The notes: generated from the letters alone by a model not told the origin. A stretch of DNA of 15,658 nucleotides from Alphaproteobacteria bacterium (GCA_017958895.1 JAGDBT010000062.1:1-15658), one strand, 5' to 3'. Shown: positions 1-8,289, numbered from the stretch's first letter. Numbers and translations: made by a program.

Positions 1-1180
1 ACAATTTGAAACCATTGTAAAAAAGTATCCCAAAGATGTAACTTATCGCATTTTGGAAGTAATAACCGATTTTTACGTTCGCAGTGGCGACAAGCAAATG
101 GCTCACCGCATTTCCAATCACTATAACGATAACGGTTTACTGTCTATTTTGCTCAAAGATATCGACCGCAAAATTGAAGCCGGCAACAAAAACTCCACAC
201 CGGTTATTAACACTCCTCAAAAAGGTTTGGCTGAGGCTTTGTTCAATATCGGCACCATGTTTCGCACTTCGCCGGGAGGCACGGAATTTGCTCAGATTTA
301 TATAGCTGCCTCCTCTTTCTTAAACCCTGATTATGAAGTTTCCAAAATTGCTCTGGCTAATATTTTGGAAGAGTTGAACCTGCTTAAAGAGGCCAATCAT
401 TATTACGAACAAATAGATCGCAATTCCGCTTCTTATTTTATTGCTCGGTTAAAGATGATTGAGAACTACAATAAATTAGAAGATTACCCGAAGGCTGAAA
501 AACAGTTGCGTTTGCTTTTGCGTGATTATCCGGATAATACACAACTTTTAACCGATTTGGCTAATATCAACAGCACCCTCAAAAGAGATAAAGAGGCTAT
601 CAGTTTGTATAAAAAAGCCTTAAATTCCATGAAAACCGTCAAATCCGACGCTTGGCCGATTTTCTATGCTTTGGCAATTTCCTACAATCGTATAAATGAG
701 CCGCAAAAGGCCGAAGAAAAATTGCAAAAGGCTTTGGAATTAAGCAATCGCGACGCCAATGTTCTTAATTATCTGGGTTATTCCTGGTTAGATAGAAACA
801 AAAACATCTCAACGGCGGCGGAAATGATTTTGGAAGCCTACCAGAAACATCCTTACGACGGTCATATTCTTGACAGCTTGGGATGGCTTTATTACCGAAT
901 CGGAGATTACAAAAAAGCCGTGGCTTATTTAGAACAAGCTTCGGCCATAAATCCGGGGAATGCTATCATCAACGAACATTTGGGCGATGCTTATTGGTTC
1001 AGAGGCAGACGTAACGAAGCTGTTTTCCAATGGAAACACGCCTTAGACTTGAAAGAAGATGCCGATTTCATAAATCGTCCGGCCGTTACCAAAAAAATAG
1101 AAGAAGGAAAAGTCGAAAATATAATTCTGAAAATTGACAATCCGCAAATTTTGGAGGTTTTGGATTCATTAAATCCTTAA
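1..1180 (+). CDS. TPR-repeat protein, 5' end outside window (partial)
   Basis: The frame is open from base 2, so the start codon lies upstream of the window; a TTG at 53 is only an internal Leu codon. 392 codons are visible. At least five tetratricopeptide-like helix pairs can be read, starting near visible residues 177, 217, 253, 286 and 320. They carry the usual Gly/Ala/Tyr spacing, for example LGWLYYRIGDYKKAVAYLEQ and LGDAYWFRGRRNEAVFQW. The N-terminal half is also helical and probably holds more degenerate repeats. TPR arrays are protein-interaction scaffolds, so no enzymatic role can be given. No signal peptide can be judged because the N-terminus is missing. The gene is followed by a hairpin terminator at 1206-1231 and converges on the gene at 1242-1685. 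Large TPR proteins of this form are common in Alphaproteobacteria, but the exact family is not identified. Confidence 0.85.
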   Translation, partial: QFETIVKKYPKDVTYRILEVITDFYVRSGDKQMAHRISNHYNDNGLLSILLKDIDRKIEAGNKNSTPVINTPQKGLAEALFNIGTMFRTSPGGTEFAQIYIAASSFLNPDYEVSKIALANILEELNLLKEANHYYEQIDRNSASYFIARLKMIENYNKLEDYPKAEKQLRLLLRDYPDNTQLLTDLANINSTLKRDKEAISLYKKALNSMKTVKSDAWPIFYALAISYNRINEPQKAEEKLQKALELSNRDANVLNYLGYSWLDRNKNISTAAEMILEAYQKHPYDGHILDSLGWLYYRIGDYKKAVAYLEQASAINPGNAIINEHLGDAYWFRGRRNEAVFQWKHALDLKEDADFINRPAVTKKIEEGKVENIILKIDNPQILEVLDSLNP

Positions 1181-1199
1181 TCGCTTGCCTTAAAAAACA

Positions 1200-1231
1200 A
1201 AAAAGCCACGCTTCGAAAGCGTGGTTTTTTT
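1200..1231. terminator. Bidirectional intrinsic terminator
   Basis: Perfect 8-bp stem CCACGCTT/AAGCGTGG (1206-1213 with 1217-1224) with a 3-nt loop. It is followed by seven T on the + strand and flanked on the other side by an A-rich tract (1192-1204) that gives a U-rich tail on the - strand. It sits between two converging genes and can serve both. Confidence 0.85.
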
Positions 1232-1241
1232 GTTTCATAAT

Positions 1242-1685
1242 TCAGCTTTTTGCCTTGATGTGCGAAAAATTTTTGCCGACATTCTCACCGGTTAATTTTT
1301 CTTCCATGGCCGAAATGGCATTCCGGTACCTCTCAAAGGGCACTTTATCCCAAACGCCATCTTCCCTTTTGTTTTGCACATAAACCTTTACCTTAGGTGT
1401 TCCGTCCAGCATAGTGAATGTCTTTAACACAGTCCTTATCACTATATCAATTTTGCCGTTCACCAACTTCCCTTCCACAACAAAATATCCGGGATGAACG
1501 GGAATTATTGACTGCCGATTACCATTACTCGGTACCTGTACAGGTTTGAACACATAAGTCGCAATTGCTGCCTCTCCACCGGGCTTGCAAATGATGACAG
1601 CCCGCACCTCTTGGGGATGATATTCTTCCCAAAGGCAAACCAGACCTTTTTCTGTGGTCTTGGCTTCAAGATACTCGTACTTCAT
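1242..1685 (-). CDS. Orphan hypothetical protein, 147 aa
   Basis: I do not recognise this protein. It is complete (ATG at 1685, TAA at 1242-1244), with no signal peptide or membrane segment, and looks soluble. The composition is mixed beta-type: alternating Val/Ile runs such as GKIDIVIRTVLKTF and PKVKVYVQNKRE in the middle, and a charged helical C-terminus. Three Cys are at most scattered and form no metal-binding pattern. The gene stands alone, with a near-consensus promoter upstream (1717-1745), the shared terminator at its 3' end, and secF's terminator upstream. No good Shine-Dalgarno lies at the right distance; an AGGA is about 25 nt upstream of the ATG, at the predicted transcript start, so translation may be weak or initiate on a short leader. 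The low ORF density on the other strand and the tidy flanking signals support a real gene. Confidence 0.65.
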   Translation of the reverse strand: MKYEYLEAKTTEKGLVCLWEEYHPQEVRAVIICKPGGEAAIATYVFKPVQVPSNGNRQSIIPVHPGYFVVEGKLVNGKIDIVIRTVLKTFTMLDGTPKVKVYVQNKREDGVWDKVPFERYRNAISAMEEKLTGENVGKNFSHIKAKS

Positions 1686-1716
1686 ATGTATATATCAGTA
1701 ATAGAATTTTCCTGTT

Positions 1717-1745
1717 ACTTTATTACCGTTTTTATTTTTTGTCAA
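1717..1745 (-). promoter_or_regulatory. Sigma-70-type promoter of the 147-aa orphan gene
   Basis: On the - strand: TTGACA (1745-1740), a 17-nt spacer, then TAAAGT (1722-1717). This is a perfect -35 with a four-of-six -10 at the optimal spacing. Predicted transcription start is near 1710, leaving a leader of about 25 nt without a clear Shine-Dalgarno. Confidence 0.7.
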
Positions 1746-1765
1746 TAACCTTATTTTCATTTCAC

Positions 1766-1795
1766 AAAAAAAGGAGCTCGAAAGCTCCTTTTTCG
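1766..1795 (-). terminator. Intrinsic terminator of the yajC-secD-secF operon
   Basis: Ten-base-pair stem AAAAGGAGCT/AGCTCCTTTT (1769-1778 with 1783-1792). Read on the - strand the loop is TTCG, a stable UUCG tetraloop, and the run of A at 1766-1772 gives the U-tract. It starts about 20 nt beyond the secF stop codon. Confidence 0.85.
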
Positions 1796-1812
1796 TACGT
1801 TTTTGCAAATTA

Positions 1813-2751
1813 TCAGGCGTTACCAAACGGATTAATATCCTTTTCGACTTCTTCAGCTTTGCGCAAGTCAAACCAATTAATCACCGGAACTGCCACATAA
1901 ATTGAAGAATATGTGCCGATAACCACACCGATTGTAATAACAAAAGCAAAACTACGCAACGCCTCTCCGCCGAACACCAACAGAGAAATTGAAGCAAATA
2001 AAGTAGTTAAACTTGTCAGAATTGTACGAGAGAAAATATCGTTAATACTCTTGTTCAGCAAATCATACTGCGGCATTTTGCGATATTTTTGCAGATTTTC
2101 ACGCACGCGGTCATAAGTAACAACCGTATCGTTTACCGAATAACCGGCCAAAGTCAAAATAGCGGCAATGGTCGTTAAGCTGAAATCCATATGAAAAATA
2201 GAGAGCAATCCCACGGTTATGAACAAATCGTGGAACAATCCCGCCAAAGCACCCACTGCAAAACGCCATTCAAATCTGAACCATATATACAAACTGATGG
2301 CCACACACGCGAATACCGAGGCCAATATACCCGAAAGTTTGAGTTCTTCGCCGACTTGCGGGCCGACCGATTCTACTCTTTCAAAAATAAAATCATTTCC
2401 CAAAATTTCTTTAATTTGATTTACGGCAATTCTTTGGCTTTCTTCATCGGCATTGTTGGCTTGAGCACGAATCATCAACTGTTCGTTATTATTTCCCACC
2501 GATTGCAAGGTGAGTTCATCCAACTTTAACGATGACAAATCAGCACGTACTTTTTCAACATCCACCGGTCCGTTTTTGCTACGCACGTCTATTACCGCAC
2601 CGCCGGAAAAATCTATGCCGTAATTAAAACCTTTAATCGTGATACTCAATACCGATGCAACCATAAGCAGGCATGAAATAACATAAGCTATTTTGCGAGC
2701 CTTCAAGAAATCAATTTTGGTATCTTTCATTATCCAACTGAATATTTTCAT
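1813..2751 (-). CDS. secF: Protein translocase subunit SecF
   Basis: SecF pairs with SecD in the inner membrane. The complex uses the proton gradient to help complete Sec-dependent export on the periplasmic side. At 312 aa this is a normal full-length SecF. Visible hallmarks are an N-terminal membrane segment (about residues 20-42), the GIDFSGG motif near residue 47 opening the periplasmic P1 domain, the VGPQVGEEL motif before the second membrane segment, and the AGYSVNDTVVTYDRVREN block in TM4-5. Asp208 of that block is the family's conserved charged residue. The ATG at 2751 follows AAAGGA at a good distance. The secD stop lies only 17 nt upstream, so the two are co-transcribed and probably co-translated. 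The operon terminator follows directly. Confidence 0.96.
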   Translation of the reverse strand: MKIFSWIMKDTKIDFLKARKIAYVISCLLMVASVLSITIKGFNYGIDFSGGAVIDVRSKNGPVDVEKVRADLSSLKLDELTLQSVGNNNEQLMIRAQANNADEESQRIAVNQIKEILGNDFIFERVESVGPQVGEELKLSGILASVFACVAISLYIWFRFEWRFAVGALAGLFHDLFITVGLLSIFHMDFSLTTIAAILTLAGYSVNDTVVTYDRVRENLQKYRKMPQYDLLNKSINDIFSRTILTSLTTLFASISLLVFGGEALRSFAFVITIGVVIGTYSSIYVAVPVINWFDLRKAEEVEKDINPFGNA

Positions 2752-2768
2752 TTTCTTTTTCCTTTATA

Positions 2769-4319
2769 TTATAACGGCAATTTCGTCGGTTTGCACTTAG
2801 CCATCCATGCTTCAACCATTAAACGGCTTACTGTTACCGAAGTAAACATGGAAGTTAAAATACCGATTGTTAAGGTTACGGCAAAACCGCGTACCGGACC
2901 GCTACCGAAATAAAACAGCACGGCACCCGCCACCAATGTTGTCAAATTCGAGTCGACAATCGTGCGATACGCTTCCGTAAAGCCCACAGTTATGGCATCA
3001 CGAATTGAACGACCGCGATTAACTTCCTCACGAATACGTTCAAAAATTAAAATATTTGCGTCAACCGCCATACCGATAGTCAAAATGATACCCGCAATAC
3101 CCGGAAGTGTGAGTGTAGTACCTATAAAACTCATAATACCCAACATAATGGCAATATTGAGCAACAAGGTTATATCAACCATCAATCCGAACAGGCTGTA
3201 GGCCAAAATCATGAATATAACCACGGCAACAAAACCTACTATGGAAGCAACCACACCGGCATGAATGGAATCGGCACCCAAACCGGCACCTACCGTTCTC
3301 TCTTCCATAACTTCAAGCGGAGCAGGTAAAGCACCCGAACGCAAAAGCAAGGCCAAATCATTAGCACTCTTGGTTGTAAAGTTTCCGGTAATAACACCGC
3401 TGCCACCGGTTATTGCGCTTTGAATATTCGGAGCGGAAATTACTTCATTATCCAAAACGATGGCTAATCTTTCGCCGACATGTGCACTGGTGACTTCAGC
3501 AAATTTACGACCGCCGATAGTATTAAATCTGAAACCGACCACCGGCATACCGTCTTGAAAGGTAACACGAGCATCGGTCAAATCTTTACCGTCAACCACG
3601 GCCTTGCGGGTAACCACATATTGTTCGCCCTCCGAACCGTTCATAATGCGTGAAGCTTTGCCGATTTTTCCGCGTTTAGCCTGTGAAACCGAGGTGCTTT
3701 CATCAACCAAATGGAAAGACATTTTAGCGGTTTTACCCAAAAGAATTTTCACGCTTTCCGGATTTTGTACGCCCGGCAATTGCACCAAAACACGGTCCGT
3801 ACCTTGTCCTTGCACAATCGGCTCTTTAGTTCCGAGTTCATCAATACGGCGACGAACAATACTTACCGATTGATCGATAATCCGATTTTTCATTTGAGTA
3901 ATCGCCTGTGTGTTATAGGTGATAGTAATCAAGCCTTCGCCGTTTTCGTCTTCATTGACAACCAATCCTTCATCAAGCTTGCGAAAATATTCTTTAGCCT
4001 TATCGCGCGCTTTGTAATCGGCAATTTTAACCGTTACGGCATTTTTATCCGAATTCAAATCTTGATAACGAGCCTTATGTTCACGCAACGATTGACGAAC
4101 GGAATCTTCCAAAGTTGCCATTTTATCGCGCATAACTTCGTCCATTTTAACTTGCAACAGCAAACTGGAGCCGCCCTGCAAATCCAAACCCAAATTAACC
4201 GGTTGCCACCACTTAGGCAAATTTTCCTTGTTTGGCAGAACGTTCGGCAAGGCATAAAAAATGCCCACCAAACAAACGGCTATTATAATTAAAATTTTTT
4301 GAAGCGATAATTTATACAT
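2769..4319 (-). CDS. secD: Protein translocase subunit SecD
   Basis: SecD is the larger partner of SecF, a polytopic RND-superfamily membrane protein driving late steps of protein export with the proton-motive force. The 516-aa protein has an N-terminal membrane segment (about 8-27). The conserved VNLGLDLQGG motif follows (near 42-51), then a large periplasmic P1 region containing RRRIDELGTKEPIVQGQG and VLVQLPG. The GAGLGADSI motif leads into five C-terminal membrane segments. The GMAVDANILIFERIREE block carries Asp420, the position equivalent to the proton-pathway Asp of characterised SecDF. It is somewhat shorter than E. coli SecD (about 615 aa), which is usual for many alphaproteobacterial forms. 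The ATG at 4319 has an upstream AAGGAAGG. The yajC stop is 12 nt away. Confidence 0.97.
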   Translation of the reverse strand: MYKLSLQKILIIIAVCLVGIFYALPNVLPNKENLPKWWQPVNLGLDLQGGSSLLLQVKMDEVMRDKMATLEDSVRQSLREHKARYQDLNSDKNAVTVKIADYKARDKAKEYFRKLDEGLVVNEDENGEGLITITYNTQAITQMKNRIIDQSVSIVRRRIDELGTKEPIVQGQGTDRVLVQLPGVQNPESVKILLGKTAKMSFHLVDESTSVSQAKRGKIGKASRIMNGSEGEQYVVTRKAVVDGKDLTDARVTFQDGMPVVGFRFNTIGGRKFAEVTSAHVGERLAIVLDNEVISAPNIQSAITGGSGVITGNFTTKSANDLALLLRSGALPAPLEVMEERTVGAGLGADSIHAGVVASIVGFVAVVIFMILAYSLFGLMVDITLLLNIAIMLGIMSFIGTTLTLPGIAGIILTIGMAVDANILIFERIREEVNRGRSIRDAITVGFTEAYRTIVDSNLTTLVAGAVLFYFGSGPVRGFAVTLTIGILTSMFTSVTVSRLMVEAWMAKCKPTKLPL

Positions 4320-4331
4320 TATAACCTTCCT

Positions 4332-4694
4332 TTATTTCTGTGATTTCTTTGCGGAAACTTTTTTATCAGCTTTTTCTACCGATTTTTTATCGTTAAACAC
4401 TCCGCTTATAGACATACGGTCAATAACAATATTGACCTTATCGGCAACTTCCAAAGATATTTCATTACCGTCGATTTTGCTGACTTTACCGTGGATTCCA
4501 CCGCTGGTGAGCACTTTATCGCCGACTTTCAACGCATTTACCATTTCAGAGTGTTCTCTGATTTTCTTTTGTTGCGGTCTTATCAAAAAGAAATAAAAAA
4601 TCAACAATATCAGTGCCAACTGAACCAATGTTGCACTCAAACCTCCGGCCTGATTGGCCGTTTCCGCGGCAGCAAAAGCTTCACTTATAAACAT
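4332..4694 (-). CDS. yajC: Sec translocon accessory subunit YajC
   Basis: YajC is a small single-pass membrane protein that co-purifies with SecDF and SecYEG. The 120-aa protein has one strongly hydrophobic segment at about residues 21-38, directly followed by RPQQKK, the family signature. A small cytosolic domain follows, with VGDKVLTSGGIHGKV and the KVNIVIDR strand. The C-terminus is Lys/Ser-rich. AAGGAG lies 7 nt before the ATG, the best ribosome binding site of the operon. It is first in the yajC-secD-secF order found in most bacteria. Confidence 0.97.
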   Translation of the reverse strand: MFISEAFAAAETANQAGGLSATLVQLALILLIFYFFLIRPQQKKIREHSEMVNALKVGDKVLTSGGIHGKVSKIDGNEISLEVADKVNIVIDRMSISGVFNDKKSVEKADKKVSAKKSQK

Positions 4695-4716
4695 TCTTTT
4701 CTCCTTTTACTAATGC

Positions 4717-4746
4717 TATTTAGGTATTTTTATACCAGTTTTGCAA
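4717..4746 (-). promoter_or_regulatory. Candidate promoter for yajC-secD-secF
   Basis: In the gap upstream of yajC, read on the - strand, TTGCAA (4746-4741) and TAAATA (4722-4717) lie 18 nt apart. Both boxes have mismatches. Read-through from the nlpD-like gene is an alternative, since no terminator hairpin was found between the two genes. Confidence 0.35.
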
Positions 4747-4789
4747 GAGAAAAAACTAAAAATTCAAGTTATTAACCTTTTTTATTCTT

Positions 4790-5662
4790 TTACGGCAGAT
4801 ACGGACGCGGATTTACGGCTTTTTTGCCGGATCTGACTTCAAAGTGCAATTGCGGTATCGTAACACTTCCCGTGCTGCCTACCGTGGCTATTTTTTCGCC
4901 TCTTACCACTTTCTGCCCTTTTTTAACCAACAAAGTATCATTATGAGCATAAGCCGTTATCCAGCCGTCATGATGTTTCAGCAAAACCAAATTACCGAAA
5001 CCTTTGAGTTCATTACCGGCATAAGCCACCGTTCCGGCATCGGCCGCTTTTACCGGTGTACCTAAATTAGCCTTGATATTTATGCCGTCATTTTTGCGAC
5101 CGCTCCCCAAATTACCGAAACCGGAAATAATCTTACCGTTCACCGGCCACAAAAATTTTGTCTTTCTTTCCTTAGGCGGAACATAAGTTTCCGTTTTCTT
5201 TTGCGCCGTTACCGTTCCCGCGGAAGTGCCGGTTGCCTTAACCGTTGATACGTTTTGATTTTTATATGTTGTCTGCTGTGCGGATACCGAAGCCGGCAAT
5301 AAAAGTTTTTGCCCTACCGACAAAGTATATGGTGTTCGCAACTTATTGACCTTGCTCAAGGTTGTTATATCAACATTATATTGTCGGGAAATACTGTATA
5401 AACTTTCGCCCTTTTTCACAATATGATATTTTTTTGCCGGCAACTTCAACTTTTGGCCGACACGCAGGGTATAGGGCGATGAGAGATGATTGGTATTTAT
5501 CATCTCTTTAATCGGCACATTATATTTTCGCGACAAACTGTAAAGTGTATCACCTTTTCTGACCGTTATACTATCGTTGTTCCACCAGTTTGCACCGGTA
5601 CAACCGACCAGAAAAAAAGCCATCAACCAGACGCTCAAAAAATTTTTCACACACTTCCTCAT
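4790..5662 (-). CDS. nlpD: NlpD-like lipoprotein with two LysM and a degenerate M23/LytM domain
   Basis: NlpD-type LytM factors are envelope lipoproteins that activate periplasmic amidases at the division site rather than cutting peptidoglycan themselves. The 290-aa protein has a signal peptide ending in a lipobox (LVGC, Cys21). LysM domains lie at about 31-75 and 79-123, followed by a Thr/Gln/Lys linker and an M23 domain from about 170 to the end. The M23 zinc site is broken. The expected GRxHxGxD reads as Asn191 and Asn195 in place of His and Asp, and the HxH motif is QLH (Gln271, His273); His240 remains. The segments YAGNELKGFGNL and AYAHNDTLLVKKGQKV are very close to what I recall of E. 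coli NlpD. Placement next to yajC-secDF is a known alphaproteobacterial arrangement. Only a weak AGGG precedes the ATG. No convincing promoter was found, though a poor TTGAAG/TAAACA pair lies just upstream. Confidence 0.9.
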   Translation of the reverse strand: MRKCVKNFLSVWLMAFFLVGCTGANWWNNDSITVRKGDTLYSLSRKYNVPIKEMINTNHLSSPYTLRVGQKLKLPAKKYHIVKKGESLYSISRQYNVDITTLSKVNKLRTPYTLSVGQKLLLPASVSAQQTTYKNQNVSTVKATGTSAGTVTAQKKTETYVPPKERKTKFLWPVNGKIISGFGNLGSGRKNDGINIKANLGTPVKAADAGTVAYAGNELKGFGNLVLLKHHDGWITAYAHNDTLLVKKGQKVVRGEKIATVGSTGSVTIPQLHFEVRSGKKAVNPRPYLP

Positions 5663-5715
5663 TGTGCCCTAAGCATACCCGTAATTTGTTTATTTTTAAT
5701 TAAAACAACTTCAAC

Positions 5716-5743
5716 AAAAAAGCAGAGTTTTTACCCTGCTTTT
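5716..5743 (-). terminator. Intrinsic terminator of the 815-aa orphan gene
   Basis: Stem AAAAGCAG/CTGCTTTT (5718-5725 with 5736-5743) with a 10-nt loop. Read on the - strand it ends in the six-T run complementary to the A at 5716-5721. It lies about 25 nt past the orphan's stop codon and separates that gene from nlpD. Confidence 0.7.
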
Positions 5744-5768
5744 CCGTAATTAAATTTTGCACTGAATT

Positions 5769-8216
5769 TTATAGTTCCTGTGTTCTCGCTCTGATAGAGT
5801 CTCTTATTTTGTTTTTATTTTCTTCATTTGCCATCGATTTTAACGGCTTATCCAACGGATCTGCCAAAGTTTTATCCTTAGCTTTCCATGCTGCACGTTG
5901 ATCATGTGTTTCTTTGCCCTGACCTTTAACGATTTCCGGCATTTCAACCCGTTCTTTCATATTGCCCAAACGTTCCTTAGCCACTTCTTTTACGGCACCT
6001 CTATATTCATCATATTGCTTCTTAGCCTCATCAATGGTCTTCATTTTCTGCTCGTCCTCTTGCAGAATTTTATACTCATCATATTCCGTCATCGGAACAA
6101 AAACCAATTCCATGTGCTCAGGTTTATATTTCATGATATCTCTAAACTTATCCTGTGCTCCGCGATATAAAATATCAAAAGAATCCTCTTTTATTCTCTT
6201 TTTAACCTCCGTCGATACTTTCTCGGCCTCTTTTGTTTTATGTTCTGCTCTGTCATATGTCAGAAAATCCAACATCGCACCGCTTGCAGAATCTTGAAAC
6301 TCTTTTTTAATAGCGGAATCACCGGCCAAAGAATCCAACAGTTTGTTAAATTTTTCGATATTTTTATACAGCGACTTGCGGCGATTTTCTTCTTTTTCCT
6401 TACCGAATAACGGCAATCTGCCTTCTGAAGGAGTACCTAGTGCCCGGTGTTGGCCGTTGATAACCTCGGCAATAATTTTTTCCACGTTTTCTTTGCTTAA
6501 AAATTCTTCTCTGTCTCGCGGTCTGCCACCTTTTGTAGTGACAACTATGGCTCCATAAGCTTCCTGTAAATCAGATATAAATTTGAAGGCTCTCTTCTTC
6601 ATTTCCGCATCTTTCATACAGGCTCTGTCAACCGCGTCAACAGCTCCCTGATATTCGAGTCTTTTCAGCATTTTTGCCTTTTCGGCGGTATAAAGACTTT
6701 CCCATTCGTATGTTATTTTCCAAGCCTCATGCGAGACCTCTGCGCCTTCCTTTCCGCTCCAAGCAGTTTCAAATGCCTCAAGAGCCTCTTTTCTGGCTTT
6801 TTCTTCCGGATGCAACAAGTCCAATTTTGCATTAAATTCCGCCAACCATAACATATAATCGCATTCTTTAGGGGTCAGAGCCTTAAACATATCTCCTTTG
6901 AATGCTTCCAGCAACTCCTCCGGCTTTTTCGGAACCTTGCGATTGATTATAAACAATGATCTTTCATGTCTTTTTCTGACATCATTATCCATACCGTCAA
7001 ACACCGCATATTTTGCCCACTCATCATAATCATTTTTAGCGGCTTTTTCTAAATCTTCGGGAGTTATCAGTCTGGCAAAATAACCATTACGGTCATTTGA
7101 TAACACATGGCCCAAAGCTTGAGGAGACAGTTCCGATGCATGACCGGCCATAATGTCGGTTTCCGCTGTTTTTATGTACAAATTGCGCCATACAGCGTAC
7201 AAATAATAAAAATCTTTCATTCCGTAACCGCCATTATTTTCGGATGATAGGTCATGTAATATTTCACACAGTTGCTCGTTACAATGCTTTACTCTGCCGT
7301 AACTTTCTTTATCAAAAGCCGACTTTCCCACTAAACTCAACACTACTTTGCTAAATTTTTCAATTTCCTCAGAGCCTGTGTCTGCCAATTTATGTCCTTT
7401 ATTCTCATCTATCATTACATCCCTTGCTTCCTTTGATAAATATCCTTCCGGATGAGAAAGCATTTTCATGATTTTTTCTTTATCAAAGTCTTTTTCCTGG
7501 AAATACTTGAGCCAATATTGCCCATAACATTCCATTATGGCTATTTTTCTTTCTTCTTTACTTAAAGATTCGCAACTGAGCAAAATTCCTCTGCTCAAAA
7601 TCCTGTGCATATTATTATTGCCGTTAATATTTTCTCGGGAATTTTTTTCCGAACCGTTTTCTTTTTTATAAAGTGCAAACAATTTGCCCAAATCATCTCG
7701 CTCTTCTTTAGACAGTTGGGCAGATGCCGGTCTTTCAATATCAGGCACATACCAATATTGCAAAACTTTCAAATTTTCATTGAGCGGACGATTAACAATA
7801 AGTTCTTGACAAACATCTCTTAAACCGTTGTTTGCTAAACTCTCCATGGCCGGTAACGATACATCGGGCACCATATCTAATTGCATAAACTCATCAAGGC
7901 GGAGGAGCTTAGCAAGTTCTTTAATTTTTGCTTCTTTTTTCTTCGGCTCTTTTGCTGAAACGGATTCGTTGTAAATTGCCTGACATTTTTCCAAATTATT
8001 CTTACTTTTGGTCAGAATGTCCTTAACCATCATTGCATAAATAACTTTTTTTTGTTCCAAGGTAAGATTTTCGCAAGAAGCAAATTCGGAATAAGCTAAA
8101 CCGGCGGATATAACGACATCTTTTAACTCCGGTAATTTACCATCTTTTCCGCTAAGCCATTTTTTAAACTCACTCAAATTTTCTTTGGTGATTTCTTTTG
8201 CCGTAAACTCCGTCAT
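5769..8216 (-). CDS. Large orphan hypothetical protein, 815 aa
   Basis: I do not recognise any domain. The protein is very rich in Lys and Glu, almost entirely helical in appearance, and has no signal peptide or membrane segment, so it is predicted cytosolic, or exported by a non-Sec route. Two similar helical stretches begin LSKEER (the first starts QLSKEERDDLGKLFALY, the second SLSKEERKIAIMECYGQYW). The C-terminal third, with KGGRPRDREEFLSKENVEKI and repeated EAKKQYDEYRGAVKEV-like segments, is suited to long helices or coiled coil. The ATG at 8216 is chosen over the in-frame ATG at 8228 because GGAGG (8226-8222) lies 5 nt before it and overlaps the upstream ATG. The longer form would be 819 aa. 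The gene has its own promoter and terminator, so it is monocistronic. Its position between nlpD and suf suggests no role. Confidence 0.85.
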   Translation of the reverse strand: MTEFTAKEITKENLSEFKKWLSGKDGKLPELKDVVISAGLAYSEFASCENLTLEQKKVIYAMMVKDILTKSKNNLEKCQAIYNESVSAKEPKKKEAKIKELAKLLRLDEFMQLDMVPDVSLPAMESLANNGLRDVCQELIVNRPLNENLKVLQYWYVPDIERPASAQLSKEERDDLGKLFALYKKENGSEKNSRENINGNNNMHRILSRGILLSCESLSKEERKIAIMECYGQYWLKYFQEKDFDKEKIMKMLSHPEGYLSKEARDVMIDENKGHKLADTGSEEIEKFSKVVLSLVGKSAFDKESYGRVKHCNEQLCEILHDLSSENNGGYGMKDFYYLYAVWRNLYIKTAETDIMAGHASELSPQALGHVLSNDRNGYFARLITPEDLEKAAKNDYDEWAKYAVFDGMDNDVRKRHERSLFIINRKVPKKPEELLEAFKGDMFKALTPKECDYMLWLAEFNAKLDLLHPEEKARKEALEAFETAWSGKEGAEVSHEAWKITYEWESLYTAEKAKMLKRLEYQGAVDAVDRACMKDAEMKKRAFKFISDLQEAYGAIVVTTKGGRPRDREEFLSKENVEKIIAEVINGQHRALGTPSEGRLPLFGKEKEENRRKSLYKNIEKFNKLLDSLAGDSAIKKEFQDSASGAMLDFLTYDRAEHKTKEAEKVSTEVKKRIKEDSFDILYRGAQDKFRDIMKYKPEHMELVFVPMTEYDEYKILQEDEQKMKTIDEAKKQYDEYRGAVKEVAKERLGNMKERVEMPEIVKGQGKETHDQRAAWKAKDKTLADPLDKPLKSMANEENKNKIRDSIRARTQEL

Positions 8217-8221
8217 GCCCG

Positions 8222-8226
8222 CCTCC
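8222..8226 (-). promoter_or_regulatory. Shine-Dalgarno deciding the start of the 815-aa gene
   Basis: Read on the - strand, GGAGG lies 5 nt before the ATG at 8216. It overlaps the in-frame upstream ATG at 8228, which itself has only the A-rich sequence AAACAATACGG in front of it. Confidence 0.75.
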
Positions 8227-8240
8227 ATCCGTATTGTTTG

Positions 8241-8269
8241 ATTTTACATTATTTTTGCGTTTTTGTCAA
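8241..8269 (-). promoter_or_regulatory. Strong sigma-70-type promoter of the 815-aa gene
   Basis: On the - strand: TTGACA (8269-8264), a 17-nt spacer, TAAAAT (8246-8241). Eleven of twelve consensus positions match. Predicted transcription start is near 8234, giving a leader of under 20 nt. Confidence 0.8.
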
Positions 8270-8289
8270 TCTCCAACTAAAAAACCGAC

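Noticed and set aside
3711..4292. A 193-codon open frame on the + strand over secD
   Set aside because: Shadow of the well-conserved secD gene; its translation resembles nothing and has no ribosome binding site.
4722..4737. GGTAT/ATACC inverted repeat upstream of yajC as terminator or operator
   Set aside because: Only a 5-bp A/T-rich stem with no T-tract; too weak to call.
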